Assembly: GCF_900232945.1 (NCBI RefSeq)
Contig: NZ_OCTU01000007.1
Location: forward strand, 1 to 35,942
DNA length: 35,942 bases
Origin: Urinicoccus timonensis
GTDB lineage: Bacteria; Bacillota; Clostridia; Tissierellales; Peptoniphilaceae
Reading direction: 5' to 3'
The position numbers were made by a program, and so were the translations under genes. The notes under the pieces are model-generated. The model searched no databases and had not been told where the DNA came from. It was given only the letters and a program-made list of their open reading frames with translations. Numbering within the stretch: position 1 is the first letter of the stretch; the number at the start of each line of letters is the position of its first letter. Shown here piece by piece: positions 16,119 through 23,046 of this stretch.

Positions 16119-16487
16119 TTATTCTTCATCTAAGGATGAGTCACAACAATCGTCGCAGTCACACTCTTCGTCACAAGCTTCGAACTCATCATAATCGTCT
16201 AGATCGTCGTAAAGATCCATGTCGTAATCATCTAGGTCAAAGTCTTCGAAATCTTCGAAATCATCGAAGTCGTCATCATCATAGGCATATTCTTCTAAAT
16301 CTGACAAGTCTTCTTCTAAGATGTCTACATATTCTTCAAGATCGTCAATTTGATTTTGTAAGTCTTCAACTACATCAGACATTAAATGAATCACTTCAAT
16401 TAACAATTGTCCTTCTTTAGTTTCTCCAATTCCTTGGCCATCTGCTAACCCTTGTAAATAAGCAATTTTTTTTGTAATTGAATTCAT
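16119..16487 (-). CDS. CD1247 N-terminal-domain-like protein with acidic, cysteine-rich tail
   Basis: The 122-residue protein begins MNSITKKIAYLQGLADGQG, which resembles the N-terminal domain named after C. difficile CD1247. Residues 25-66 are a helical coiled-coil-like segment (LIEVIHLMSDVVEDLQNQI). Residues 67-103 are almost only Asp, Glu, Phe and Tyr. The end carries C105, C109, C111, C114 and C115. Relatives often end in a zinc-ribbon-like part; here a compact Cys cluster may replace it. It starts behind AAGGAGG at 16487, 11 bases after efp, and probably rides on the efp transcript. Function is unknown. Confidence 0.75.
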   Translation of the reverse strand: MNSITKKIAYLQGLADGQGIGETKEGQLLIEVIHLMSDVVEDLQNQIDDLEEYVDILEEDLSDLEEYAYDDDDFDDFEDFEDFDLDDYDMDLYDDLDDYDEFEACDEECDCDDCCDSSLDEE

Positions 16488-16498
16488 TACAAACCTCC

Positions 16499-17056
16499 TT
16501 ATACACGGGACATATACTCGCCATCACGAGTATCAATCCGAATAACATCTCCTATATTGACGAATAAAGGTACATTTAGTTTGAAGCCAGTTTCTACTGT
16601 TGCTGGTTTGGTTCCTCCTGAAGAGGTATCCCCTTTGACTCCTGGTTCTGTAAATGTAACTTCTAACTCAACGAAATTTGCAGCTGATACATTAAAGGGT
16701 TTCCCTTGGTAAAAATTAATGGTTGCATTGTCATTTTCCCGAATAAAATTCATGGCTTCCTTGACAATATCCCCTTCCAATGGAATTTGTTCATAGGTTT
16801 CATTGTCCATAAAGTAGTAAAGTGCCCCATCGTTATACAAGTATTGCATTTCTTTTGTTTGGATGGTCGCTTTTTCAAATTTTTCTGATGGGTTAAAGGT
16901 TGTATCCTTAATCCCTCCAGACAAAACAGAACGAATCTTTGCCCGAACAAAAGCTGCTCCTTTACCTGGTTTAACGTGTTGGAAGTCTACAACTTCATAA
17001 ACATCTCCATCTTTTTCAAATGTTAAACCCTTTCGAAAATCACCTGCAGAAATCAT
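16499..17056 (-). CDS. efp: Translation elongation factor P
   Basis: EF-P relieves ribosome stalling at polyproline stretches. The protein has 185 residues, as usual, with three beta-barrel domains. The N-terminal KOW-like domain carries the tip loop KPGKGAAF with K32, the residue that is modified or functional in other species. The C-terminal OB domain includes [27 protein letters not shown]. No EF-P modification gene is beside it. The ATG at 17056 follows GAGGAGG, and a promoter with extended -10 precedes it. The acidic CD1247-like gene follows. Confidence 0.97.
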   Translation of the reverse strand: MISAGDFRKGLTFEKDGDVYEVVDFQHVKPGKGAAFVRAKIRSVLSGGIKDTTFNPSEKFEKATIQTKEMQYLYNDGALYYFMDNETYEQIPLEGDIVKEAMNFIRENDNATINFYQGKPFNVSAANFVELEVTFTEPGVKGDTSSGGTKPATVETGFKLNVPLFVNIGDVIRIDTRDGEYMSRV

Positions 17057-17086
17057 TTGTCATCCTCCTCAATATATTCTTCCCTT

Positions 17087-17116
17087 ATTATAACAGGTAG
17101 CTCTATAGGGTTTCAA
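17087..17116 (-). promoter_or_regulatory. Promoter of efp
   Basis: TTGAAA (17116-17111) and an extended -10 TGTTATAAT (TATAAT at 17092-17087) are 18 bases apart on minus. They lie between the last pilin-like gene and efp. Confidence 0.7.
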
Positions 17117-17120
17117 GACC

Positions 17121-18020
17121 CTAGTTAAAATAATCGTGGGGTCTTGATTGGATATTCTTTAGGGTCAAGTGATAAAAAATGGGTGTTTTCATCCCCAGAT
17201 TAAAGACTAAAATCTTGTCATACTTGGCTTCTTTGACCAAGCCATTTCCCAAAACTGCCCCTTGAACAGTCAAATTAGCATCCCTATCAGATAGGTAAAG
17301 GCCATCTAAACTTCCCTCTCCTAGAATGCTTCCTTGGTTAATAAGGATTCCTTTTAATCTGACAAGACCCTCCAGTCTAAGCTGACCTTCATTTACAAGA
17401 CAAATTTGGTCCCCATAGTTCCATTGACCACAGATAACTTCATCTTGAAGTAAAAAATACTTTCCCCCTTGATAGACTAAAAGAGCACTGGTTCCCTCTT
17501 GGATATGGACCTTTGGCAAGTCTACAGCCTGCCAACCTTGGGACACAAAATCCTCCATGCCTCTTGAGAAATCCTGTGACCAGCTTGCCTTGGAAAGATA
17601 GGGTTTTTCCTCCATCCATTCCTGGTAAAAAAGATAGATGTCGGCCTTCTTCTTTAGATCATCTTTTTTTAACTCCAAAGTACCTTGGTTGTTCCTCCAG
17701 TTTAAGGTTTGAAAGCTTATCTCTAGGCCATCTGTAACTTGCCTTTGTTCAAAGGCCAGTCTGTGGCTTTCCCTATAGGCCTTCTCTAAATCCTTTAAGT
17801 GATTCTTCCCTGTCCACAGGTAGGCCATACTCTCAAGTTTTAAGTCCTCTTGAAAAAAGTCCCACTTGTCCTGGTAAGAGTTCTGATATTGACCAGTAAT
17901 TTCTAGCAAAAAACCAGCTATAGCCAAGACCATAAAGCATATAAAAATCGTCAAGAGGTAGATAAAGCCTTTTTTAGCTTCCTTTAACTGGGCATCTTTT
18001 AGCCAAAACTTTTTCCACAT
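17121..18020 (-). CDS. PilX/GspK-like pilin-related membrane protein
   Basis: The N-terminus has a prepilin-like junction, AKKG followed by FIYLLTIFICFMVLAIAGF, but it lacks the Glu at mature position 5, as in GspK/PilX-type tip subunits. The long C-terminal part (about 180-290) is rich in beta repeats (GILINQGSILGEGSLDGLYL), suggesting a beta-helix-like exposed domain. I start at ATG 18020 (299 residues) behind GAGGG; ATG 18032 and TTG 18041 are alternatives, giving up to 306 residues. It overlaps the preceding pilin gene by about 47 bases. It is the last gene of the pilin cluster. Assignment rests on context and the N-terminus. Confidence 0.6.
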   Translation of the reverse strand: MWKKFWLKDAQLKEAKKGFIYLLTIFICFMVLAIAGFLLEITGQYQNSYQDKWDFFQEDLKLESMAYLWTGKNHLKDLEKAYRESHRLAFEQRQVTDGLEISFQTLNWRNNQGTLELKKDDLKKKADIYLFYQEWMEEKPYLSKASWSQDFSRGMEDFVSQGWQAVDLPKVHIQEGTSALLVYQGGKYFLLQDEVICGQWNYGDQICLVNEGQLRLEGLVRLKGILINQGSILGEGSLDGLYLSDRDANLTVQGAVLGNGLVKEAKYDKILVFNLGMKTPIFYHLTLKNIQSRPHDYFN

Positions 18021-18513
18021 GTTTTCCCTCATCTGTCCCAACCTTTATCCTAAACTGACTGGCATCCTCTGTAATTTCAAAAGACTTAATCCCCTTACAC
18101 AAGACATTTTTTCCCAATTTATCTACAGGCCTAAAGTCCTTATAGTCCATGTAATTGGCCTTCCAGGCAACCCTCACCAACTGACCCTTCCTATCTAAAT
18201 AATAAAATAGGTAGTGGCCCTTGTATCTGCTTCCTTGGCCTTGAAATTGACAAATTAAATACTGGGTCTTGCCTTCAAGGCCTATCTTCCAAATTTCTTG
18301 AGCCGATAAAAACTCATCCTCTATAAAATTCATGGCATAATAGACATTTTCATTGCTTTCTATGTGGTTTACAAGCTTTTTACTTTGATTTAAGCTTGAC
18401 CAAATGAAATTATAAATCATCCCGGCAATTAGAGAAAGAATGGCCAGGACTAAGACCATTTCAAGGAGTGTGAATCCCTTCTTCCGGTATGTAACATTGC
18501 CACTGTCTTTCAT
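17974..18513 (-). CDS. Type IV pilin-like protein (PilW/GspJ-like)
   Basis: The 179 residues have a 13-residue leader and a class III signal KKGFTLLEMVLVLAILSLIAG, with cleavage expected after Gly13, Phe as the new first residue, and the conserved Glu5. The globular part (40-179) is beta-rich with YYAMNFIEDEFLSAQEI early, as in GspJ/PilW-type minor pilins. It overlaps the gene before it by 53 bases and the one after it by about 47. A prepilin peptidase would be needed for maturation; none is in the window. Confidence 0.78.
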   Translation of the reverse strand: MKDSGNVTYRKKGFTLLEMVLVLAILSLIAGMIYNFIWSSLNQSKKLVNHIESNENVYYAMNFIEDEFLSAQEIWKIGLEGKTQYLICQFQGQGSRYKGHYLFYYLDRKGQLVRVAWKANYMDYKDFRPVDKLGKNVLCKGIKSFEITEDASQFRIKVGTDEGKHVEKVLAKRCPVKGS

Positions 18514-18805
18514 CTTTTTCTCCCTTTAAGGTCCATTGGTAGAGAATTAGGTTGTCTCTTTTTTCTAGGACTTCTTCTTTTAATTGATAGTTTTTTCCTC
18601 TGACCTGGTAGCTATCCTTGGGACTTTGACCACTGAGTCTAGTTTCTACAACGTTTCGAGCACACTGAATGATGGCTTCTTGCCTATAGTGGTCATCCAC
18701 CTGCCTATAAATTATGCTAAATAGGGGTAGGAGGGCATAAACCATCAAGGCAAAAACTCCTAGACTCAGAACCACTTCTATTAAGGTAAATCCCGATTTT
18801 TTCAT
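18461..18805 (-). CDS. Type IV pilin-like protein (GspI/ComGE-like)
   Basis: This short prepilin (114 residues) has a 4-residue leader MKKSG followed by FTLIEVVLSLGVFALMVYALL, so the cleavage site and Glu5 are present. The remainder is small and beta-like (YQVRGKNYQLKEEVLEK). Size and place between GspH-like and GspJ-like genes suggest a GspI/ComGE-type minor pseudopilin. Its ATG overlaps the previous stop as ATGA. The exact subunit class cannot be fixed by eye. Confidence 0.75.
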   Translation of the reverse strand: MKKSGFTLIEVVLSLGVFALMVYALLPLFSIIYRQVDDHYRQEAIIQCARNVVETRLSGQSPKDSYQVRGKNYQLKEEVLEKRDNLILYQWTLKGEKDERQWQCYIPEEGIHTP

Positions 18806-19224
18806 TCTTTTACCTCCCAGCGAACCTGGCCCGTTACCGGAGCAACCACCAAGGCATACTTGTTGTATTTTCCCTTAAAGACAATAGTCTGGGCCGACTG
18901 GTTGTCTGGTCGTCCATTTCTAGTAAAAACCAGCCGTATCTCCTTGGCTTGGTCCAGAGAAATATCTTCACCATAACTAGTTTGGTAAATTTCTTCCTCC
19001 TTCTTTAGCAGACGATAATTATTTTCTTGAAAGACTATAGTCATAGCCCTTGAAGAATCCAAAGCCAACCGTCTAGCCTTTATCGTATTGATGCAAATTT
19101 CTTCAATTTTTCTTTTTTCTTTGTATTTTTGAATGTAGGAAAATCGTGGTAGGGTGACCGTCAACAAAAGAGAGAGGATGGACACCACCACAAGGACTTC
19201 CAATAAGCTGCTTCCCTTTTTCAT
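18802..19224 (-). CDS. Type IV pilin-like protein (GspH/ComGD-like)
   Basis: The 140-residue protein begins MKKG followed by SSLLEVLVVVSILSLLLTVTLPRF, a prepilin signal with Glu5 but Ser, not Phe or Met, at the first mature position. A C-terminal segment DQAKEIRLVFTRNGRP resembles the GspH/ComGD strand with the 'F-x-x-x-G' turn. ATGA overlaps on both sides tie it to the PilO-like and GspI-like genes. Confidence 0.75.
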   Translation of the reverse strand: MKKGSSLLEVLVVVSILSLLLTVTLPRFSYIQKYKEKRKIEEICINTIKARRLALDSSRAMTIVFQENNYRLLKKEEEIYQTSYGEDISLDQAKEIRLVFTRNGRPDNQSAQTIVFKGKYNKYALVVAPVTGQVRWEVKE

Positions 19225-20351
19225 TGATAGGCCTTAATTTCAATGACATCTACAAAGTCTTGCTTTTGGATTTGAAAGTTCAAGCCATAAACCCATTGTC
19301 CTGACCAAGCTTCCTTATCCCATAGAAAAGCAGAATTTTCCCTACCATCCTTTATATAAAGGACCCAAGTATCTGGAAGACCAGCAACTTGACAGGTTAA
19401 AAGTAAATTTTCAATTCTTACGGGCTCAAAGGTCAACTTAAGGATCCCCTCTTCTCCTCTTTCATTTAAATAGGAAAATGCAAGGTCCTCTTCTATTCTT
19501 AAGATGGGATTTAAAAATTTTGGTCCTTCTAAGTCTAGACTTTTAAAGTCAATATTTGTCTCTGTATTTAAGAGTTCTTGGCTCCATAGACTCATAGCTT
19601 CTAATTTTTGCTCTTGGTCCATGACTTGATAAATTTCTTGGGTCTTAAGCGGAGCCTCTTTTACCTTGGCTTTAGCTTTCGCTGCCTTCTTTTCCAGACT
19701 TTTATGGCTTGTTGCCTGAGCCTTTGTCTTTGAGATTTCCCCTTGTCCTAGGGACTTAACCTGGGTTTGGACCGGACTGGGATTTTGTCCTGTAGGCGGA
19801 CTTGAGCTTTTGGTTTCCATAATGGCCAGACCCTTAGCTTCTCCTTGAGTCTGCTCTTGCCGGCTTACCTGGACTTGACTTGGAATAGGATCTTCTTGAC
19901 TGATTTGTTTAAACTTCAGGGGGAAGTGAAGTTTGACTTCCATATTGGCCAAGTCTCCCTTGACTTCAATTTTTTTCTCTTGTACTTCATAGTTTTTTTC
20001 TAAAAATCGAATAAAGGAGGCTAACTGGTCTTTTTTCATACTTAAAGAAAAATTAACTTCCATAGTCAAGTGGTCTTCTTCCACAAAAGACCGCTCCAGT
20101 TCCTGGTAGTTTTGAACTTGAGGATTGGCTTGAATTTTATGTAAAATAGATGAAATATCTTCTTCTGTATATTTTTTATTTGGCCCTTTTACCTGGCTGG
20201 TCTCTTGCCTTTCTTGGGCATAAATAGCATCCTCCAAGGGCCTAGCAAGAAATTGTAGATAGAGAAAAACTAAAATTACACAAAAAAAGACGATAAGAAG
20301 AGTTTTCTCTCTTCTCGTCGTCGTTTTTAAAAAATCTAATAACTTTTCCAT
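19221..20351 (-). CDS. PilO/GspM-like membrane protein with extended linker
   Basis: This is a 376-residue single-pass protein. The cytoplasmic N-terminus is MEKLLDFLKTTTRREKTLL and the membrane helix is at about 18-35. Next comes a periplasm-facing alpha/beta region (60-150) with LSMKKDQLASFIRFLEKNYEV, as in PilO/GspM assembly proteins. A low-complexity linker (about 155-240) rich in Gln, Ser, Pro, Lys and Ala contains KKAAKAKAKVKE. The C-terminal beta-rich domain is 245-376. PilO proteins normally lack the linker and the second domain. It heads the pilin-like genes, 9 bases after the SGNH gene. The family call is moderate. Confidence 0.6.
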   Translation of the reverse strand: MEKLLDFLKTTTRREKTLLIVFFCVILVFLYLQFLARPLEDAIYAQERQETSQVKGPNKKYTEEDISSILHKIQANPQVQNYQELERSFVEEDHLTMEVNFSLSMKKDQLASFIRFLEKNYEVQEKKIEVKGDLANMEVKLHFPLKFKQISQEDPIPSQVQVSRQEQTQGEAKGLAIMETKSSSPPTGQNPSPVQTQVKSLGQGEISKTKAQATSHKSLEKKAAKAKAKVKEAPLKTQEIYQVMDQEQKLEAMSLWSQELLNTETNIDFKSLDLEGPKFLNPILRIEEDLAFSYLNERGEEGILKLTFEPVRIENLLLTCQVAGLPDTWVLYIKDGRENSAFLWDKEAWSGQWVYGLNFQIQKQDFVDVIEIKAYQ

Positions 20352-20360
20352 TTCATCCCC

Positions 20361-20876
20361 CTAAAAACTCCATTCTTTCAAAAACACTTCTGCCATTTTT
20401 CGAGAGCCCTTTTTGTTTGGATGAATTTCATCAAAAAATAAATTCGAATCATACGGAGTAAAGGCATGAAAGAAATCAATTAACTGATTTCTTGGAAAGG
20501 TTAATAAAAGCTCGTCATGAAAGAAGCTCAATTTGTTTGAAAGATTTTTATACTCAGCTATTTTCGGATTCGTTGGTGTTGGAATCCCATAGATAGGCTG
20601 GACCCCCTGGCTTGTCAGGTAGGAGTCTATCTCTAAATAGGCCTTGACCAGGGACTCCACGGAGCCCCCAGAATCAAAGTCATTGGTACCTCCCATAACA
20701 AAAACATAGTCAGGCAAGGGATTTTCTTGAATACGGGCCATAATATCCCTAATTCTAGCTCCATTCACACCATAATTATTTATATCATAGCCCCTATTTC
20801 TGACAATGTCAATCCATCTGTCCCCTGGTCTTAAGCCAAAACCATAGGTCAGACTATCTCCAAAACAGGCAATCAT
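20361..20876 (-). CDS. SGNH/GDSL-family hydrolase
   Basis: This 171-residue esterase/lipase-like enzyme has the four SGNH blocks: FGDSLTYG with nucleophile S8, GVNG (36-39), GGTND (62-66), and DEIHP with D149 and H152 completing the triad. No signal peptide is present, so it is cytosolic unless exported otherwise. Members cleave acyl esters, thioesters or acetyl groups from carbohydrates; the substrate here is unknown. Its start overlaps the thrS stop by four bases, and the PilO-like gene follows after 9 bases, so it belongs to the same run of genes. Confidence 0.9.
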   Translation of the reverse strand: MIACFGDSLTYGFGLRPGDRWIDIVRNRGYDINNYGVNGARIRDIMARIQENPLPDYVFVMGGTNDFDSGGSVESLVKAYLEIDSYLTSQGVQPIYGIPTPTNPKIAEYKNLSNKLSFFHDELLLTFPRNQLIDFFHAFTPYDSNLFFDEIHPNKKGSRKMAEVFLKEWSF

Positions 20877-22783
20877 TCATAGACCTTGTCACGGATTTCT
20901 TTTTCCAGGTCTTGGATAAAGTCCTCAAGTTTAACATCTTGTTTTTCAAGGCCGTCTCGACCCCGAACAGAAATCGTCTTGGCTTCTACTTCTTTTTCTC
21001 CTAAAACAAGCATGTAGTTGACCTTGTTTAATTGGGCTTGGCGAATCTTATAACCTACTTTTTCAGAGCGTTGGTCTAGGTGGACTCGAAGGCCAGCTTT
21101 TTTCAATTGGTCTTCAACTTTTCTCGCATAGTCTGCAAACTTTTCAGAAACTGGAATGATCTCAACTTGAACTGGAGATAACCAAAGAGGGAATTTTCCT
21201 GCATAGTGTTCAATAAGGATCCCCATGAAACGTTCAATAGATCCCAATAGGGCCCTGTGAAGCATAACCGGTTGAGACTTGCCTCCATTTTCATCGACGT
21301 AAGTTAGGTCAAAGCGTTCTGGTAGTTGAAAGTCTAATTGGATGGTCCCACATTGCCAGGTCCGACCAATGGCATCTTCTAGGTGGTAGTCAATCTTTGG
21401 TCCGTAGAAGGCTCCATCGCCCTCATTGATTTCATAGTCCATGTGGTTGGCTTCCAGAGCACCCTTTAAAGCTTCAATAGCTAGGTTCCATTGTTGGTCT
21501 GTTCCCATAGAATTTTCAGGCCGAGTAGATAATTCCACATGGTACTTAAAACCAAAAGTGTTGTAGAGAATATTGGCCAATTCAATAACATCTGTTACTT
21601 CTTGTTGAATTTGTTCCGGCAAACAGAAAATATGGGCATCGTCTTGGGTGAAAGTCCGAACCCGGAACAAGCCGTGAAGGGCCCCAGATAATTCATGGCG
21701 ATGGACTTGGCCGAATTCAGAAAGCTTTAAGGGAAAGTCCCGGTAACTATGGGGAGAATTTTTATAAACCAAAATAGAGCCTGGACAGTTCATCGGCTTA
21801 ATGGCATAATCTTCCCCATCAATTTTTGTAAAATACATATTGTCCTTGTAGTGGTCCCAATGACCAGACCGGTGCCACAAGTCTTCATTTAAAATCATTG
21901 GAGTCCGAATTTCTCCATAGCCCTTTTCAATTTGAATATTTCTCCAGAAATTTTCCAACTCATTGCGGATAATCATTCCCTTGGGATGGAAGAAGGGAAA
22001 ACCAGGTCCTTCTTCATGCATAGAGAATAGGTCTAGTTCTTTTCCTAACTTCCGATGGTCTCTTTTTTCTGCTTCTTCCAGTCTTTCTAAATAGGCATCC
22101 AAGTCTTTTTTCTTTTCGAAAGAAATTCCATAGATTCTTTGAAGCATCTTCTTATTCTCATCTCCTCGCCAGTAAGCCCCAGCAATGGATAAGAGTTTGA
22201 TGGCCTTAATTCCCTTAATGGTCTTTAAGTGAGGTCCTCGGCAAAGATCTACAAAATCACCAATCCTATAAAGACTGATTTCTTCATCTTGGTCCAGGTC
22301 TTCAATAAGCTCTATCTTGTAGGATTGTCCCTTTTCTTTGAAAAGATCCAAGGCTTCTTGTCTGGAGACAACTTCTTTTTCTACAGGATAGTTTTCTTTG
22401 ATGATTTTTTTCATTTCAGCTTCAATTTTTTCTAAATCATCGGGAGTGAAGCGATGGTCTAGGTCAATATCGTAGTAAAAGCCTGTATCAATAGCTGGGC
22501 CAATAGCAAATTCTGCTTCTGGGAAAAGTCTTGAAATAGCATAGGCCATAACATGGGCACTGGTATGCCAAAAGATTTTTTTCCCTTCTTTATCTTCAAA
22601 TTTTACTACTTTGAAATCACTGTCTTCTTGAATGATTTCTTGTTTCCCCATAATTTTTCCATTGACAACAGCCCCTAGAGAGGCCCGGTTAAGGCCTTCA
22701 GAAATGGCAATTGTTCCTTCTTCTACAGATGGATTGTGGTCAAAGTCCTTGACACTTCCATCGGGTAATCTTAATTGAACCAT
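20873..22783 (-). CDS. thrS: Threonine-tRNA ligase
   Basis: ThrRS charges tRNA-Thr. I start it at the ATG at 22783 (636 residues), 5 bases after GGAGG; this gives the expected N-terminal TGS domain beginning MVQLRLPDGSVKDF. The order is TGS (1-62), the SAD editing domain (about 65-225, with HTSAHVMAYA), the class II catalytic core with the zinc-binding Cys of KPMNCPG and the His-rich HRHELSGALHG, and the C-terminal anticodon domain. A complete T-box with ACC specifier lies upstream. SGNH and pilin-like genes follow without a visible terminator. Confidence 0.97.
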   Translation of the reverse strand: MVQLRLPDGSVKDFDHNPSVEEGTIAISEGLNRASLGAVVNGKIMGKQEIIQEDSDFKVVKFEDKEGKKIFWHTSAHVMAYAISRLFPEAEFAIGPAIDTGFYYDIDLDHRFTPDDLEKIEAEMKKIIKENYPVEKEVVSRQEALDLFKEKGQSYKIELIEDLDQDEEISLYRIGDFVDLCRGPHLKTIKGIKAIKLLSIAGAYWRGDENKKMLQRIYGISFEKKKDLDAYLERLEEAEKRDHRKLGKELDLFSMHEEGPGFPFFHPKGMIIRNELENFWRNIQIEKGYGEIRTPMILNEDLWHRSGHWDHYKDNMYFTKIDGEDYAIKPMNCPGSILVYKNSPHSYRDFPLKLSEFGQVHRHELSGALHGLFRVRTFTQDDAHIFCLPEQIQQEVTDVIELANILYNTFGFKYHVELSTRPENSMGTDQQWNLAIEALKGALEANHMDYEINEGDGAFYGPKIDYHLEDAIGRTWQCGTIQLDFQLPERFDLTYVDENGGKSQPVMLHRALLGSIERFMGILIEHYAGKFPLWLSPVQVEIIPVSEKFADYARKVEDQLKKAGLRVHLDQRSEKVGYKIRQAQLNKVNYMLVLGEKEVEAKTISVRGRDGLEKQDVKLEDFIQDLEKEIRDKVYE

Positions 22784-22801
22784 AATAACCTCCATTTTCT
22801 T

Positions 22802-22841
22802 AAAATAAAAAGGTACCCTCGTCCAAAGGACGATGGGTACC
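22802..22841 (-). terminator. T-box-controlled terminator of thrS
   Basis: The stem GGTACCC-x-CGTCC with its complement (22812-22841) is followed on minus by TTTTTATTTT. It overlaps the T-box antiterminator bulge and so competes with it. Confidence 0.88.
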
Positions 22842-23002
22842 GTGGTTCCACCTTTATTTATACTCAATGACGGTAACGTCGTCAGCGCCTTCCATTAAAA
22901 GGTGCTCAGGGGTGGTCTTCGCATAAATTCCTTCTATTCTTCCACCAAACGAATAGTCTCTATCAAAAGAATTTAGGTTACTCTTCCCTTCTTCGCAATA
23001 TA
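22802..23002 (-). promoter_or_regulatory. T-box riboswitch, threonine-specific, upstream of thrS
   Basis: On minus the leader carries the T-box sequence AAGGTGGAACCACGG (22840-22854), which base-pairs with the free tRNA acceptor end in the antiterminator. Stem I has the AGTA loop-E element (22982-22979), a distal stem CTATTC/GAATAG with a GGTGG-containing loop, and the 3' side GAAG-ACC-A. The specifier codon is therefore ACC (22916-22914), threonine, followed by a purine as usual. It precedes thrS and would let transcription continue when tRNA-Thr is uncharged. Confidence 0.92.
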
Positions 23003-23007
23003 CAAAA

Positions 23008-23036
23008 ATTATACTAGACAATCCCCTTTTTTGCAA
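23008..23036 (-). promoter_or_regulatory. Promoter of the thrS T-box transcript
   Basis: TTGCAA (23036-23031) and TATAAT (23013-23008) are exactly 17 bases apart on minus, directly after the hisS stop. The predicted start is near 23002. Confidence 0.75.
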
Positions 23037-23046
23037 GGGCTAAATC

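Noticed and set aside
16186..16340. Apparent tandem repeats of TCATC/TCGTC-like units
   Set aside because: They follow from repeated Asp/Glu codons on the minus strand and are not a CRISPR array or independent repeat.
16136..16420. Plus-strand 94-residue open frame rich in His and Arg
   Set aside because: It is the antisense of the Asp/Glu codon tract of the CD1247-like gene, a composition artefact.
17101..17122. Inverted repeat CTATAGGG...CCCTAG before efp
   Set aside because: It overlaps the efp -35 and lacks a T-run, so it is not called as a terminator; no operator evidence is seen.
22854..23036. Minus-strand 60-residue open frame before thrS
   Set aside because: It lies wholly in the T-box leader, whose bases are explained by RNA structure; no ribosome-binding site suits it.
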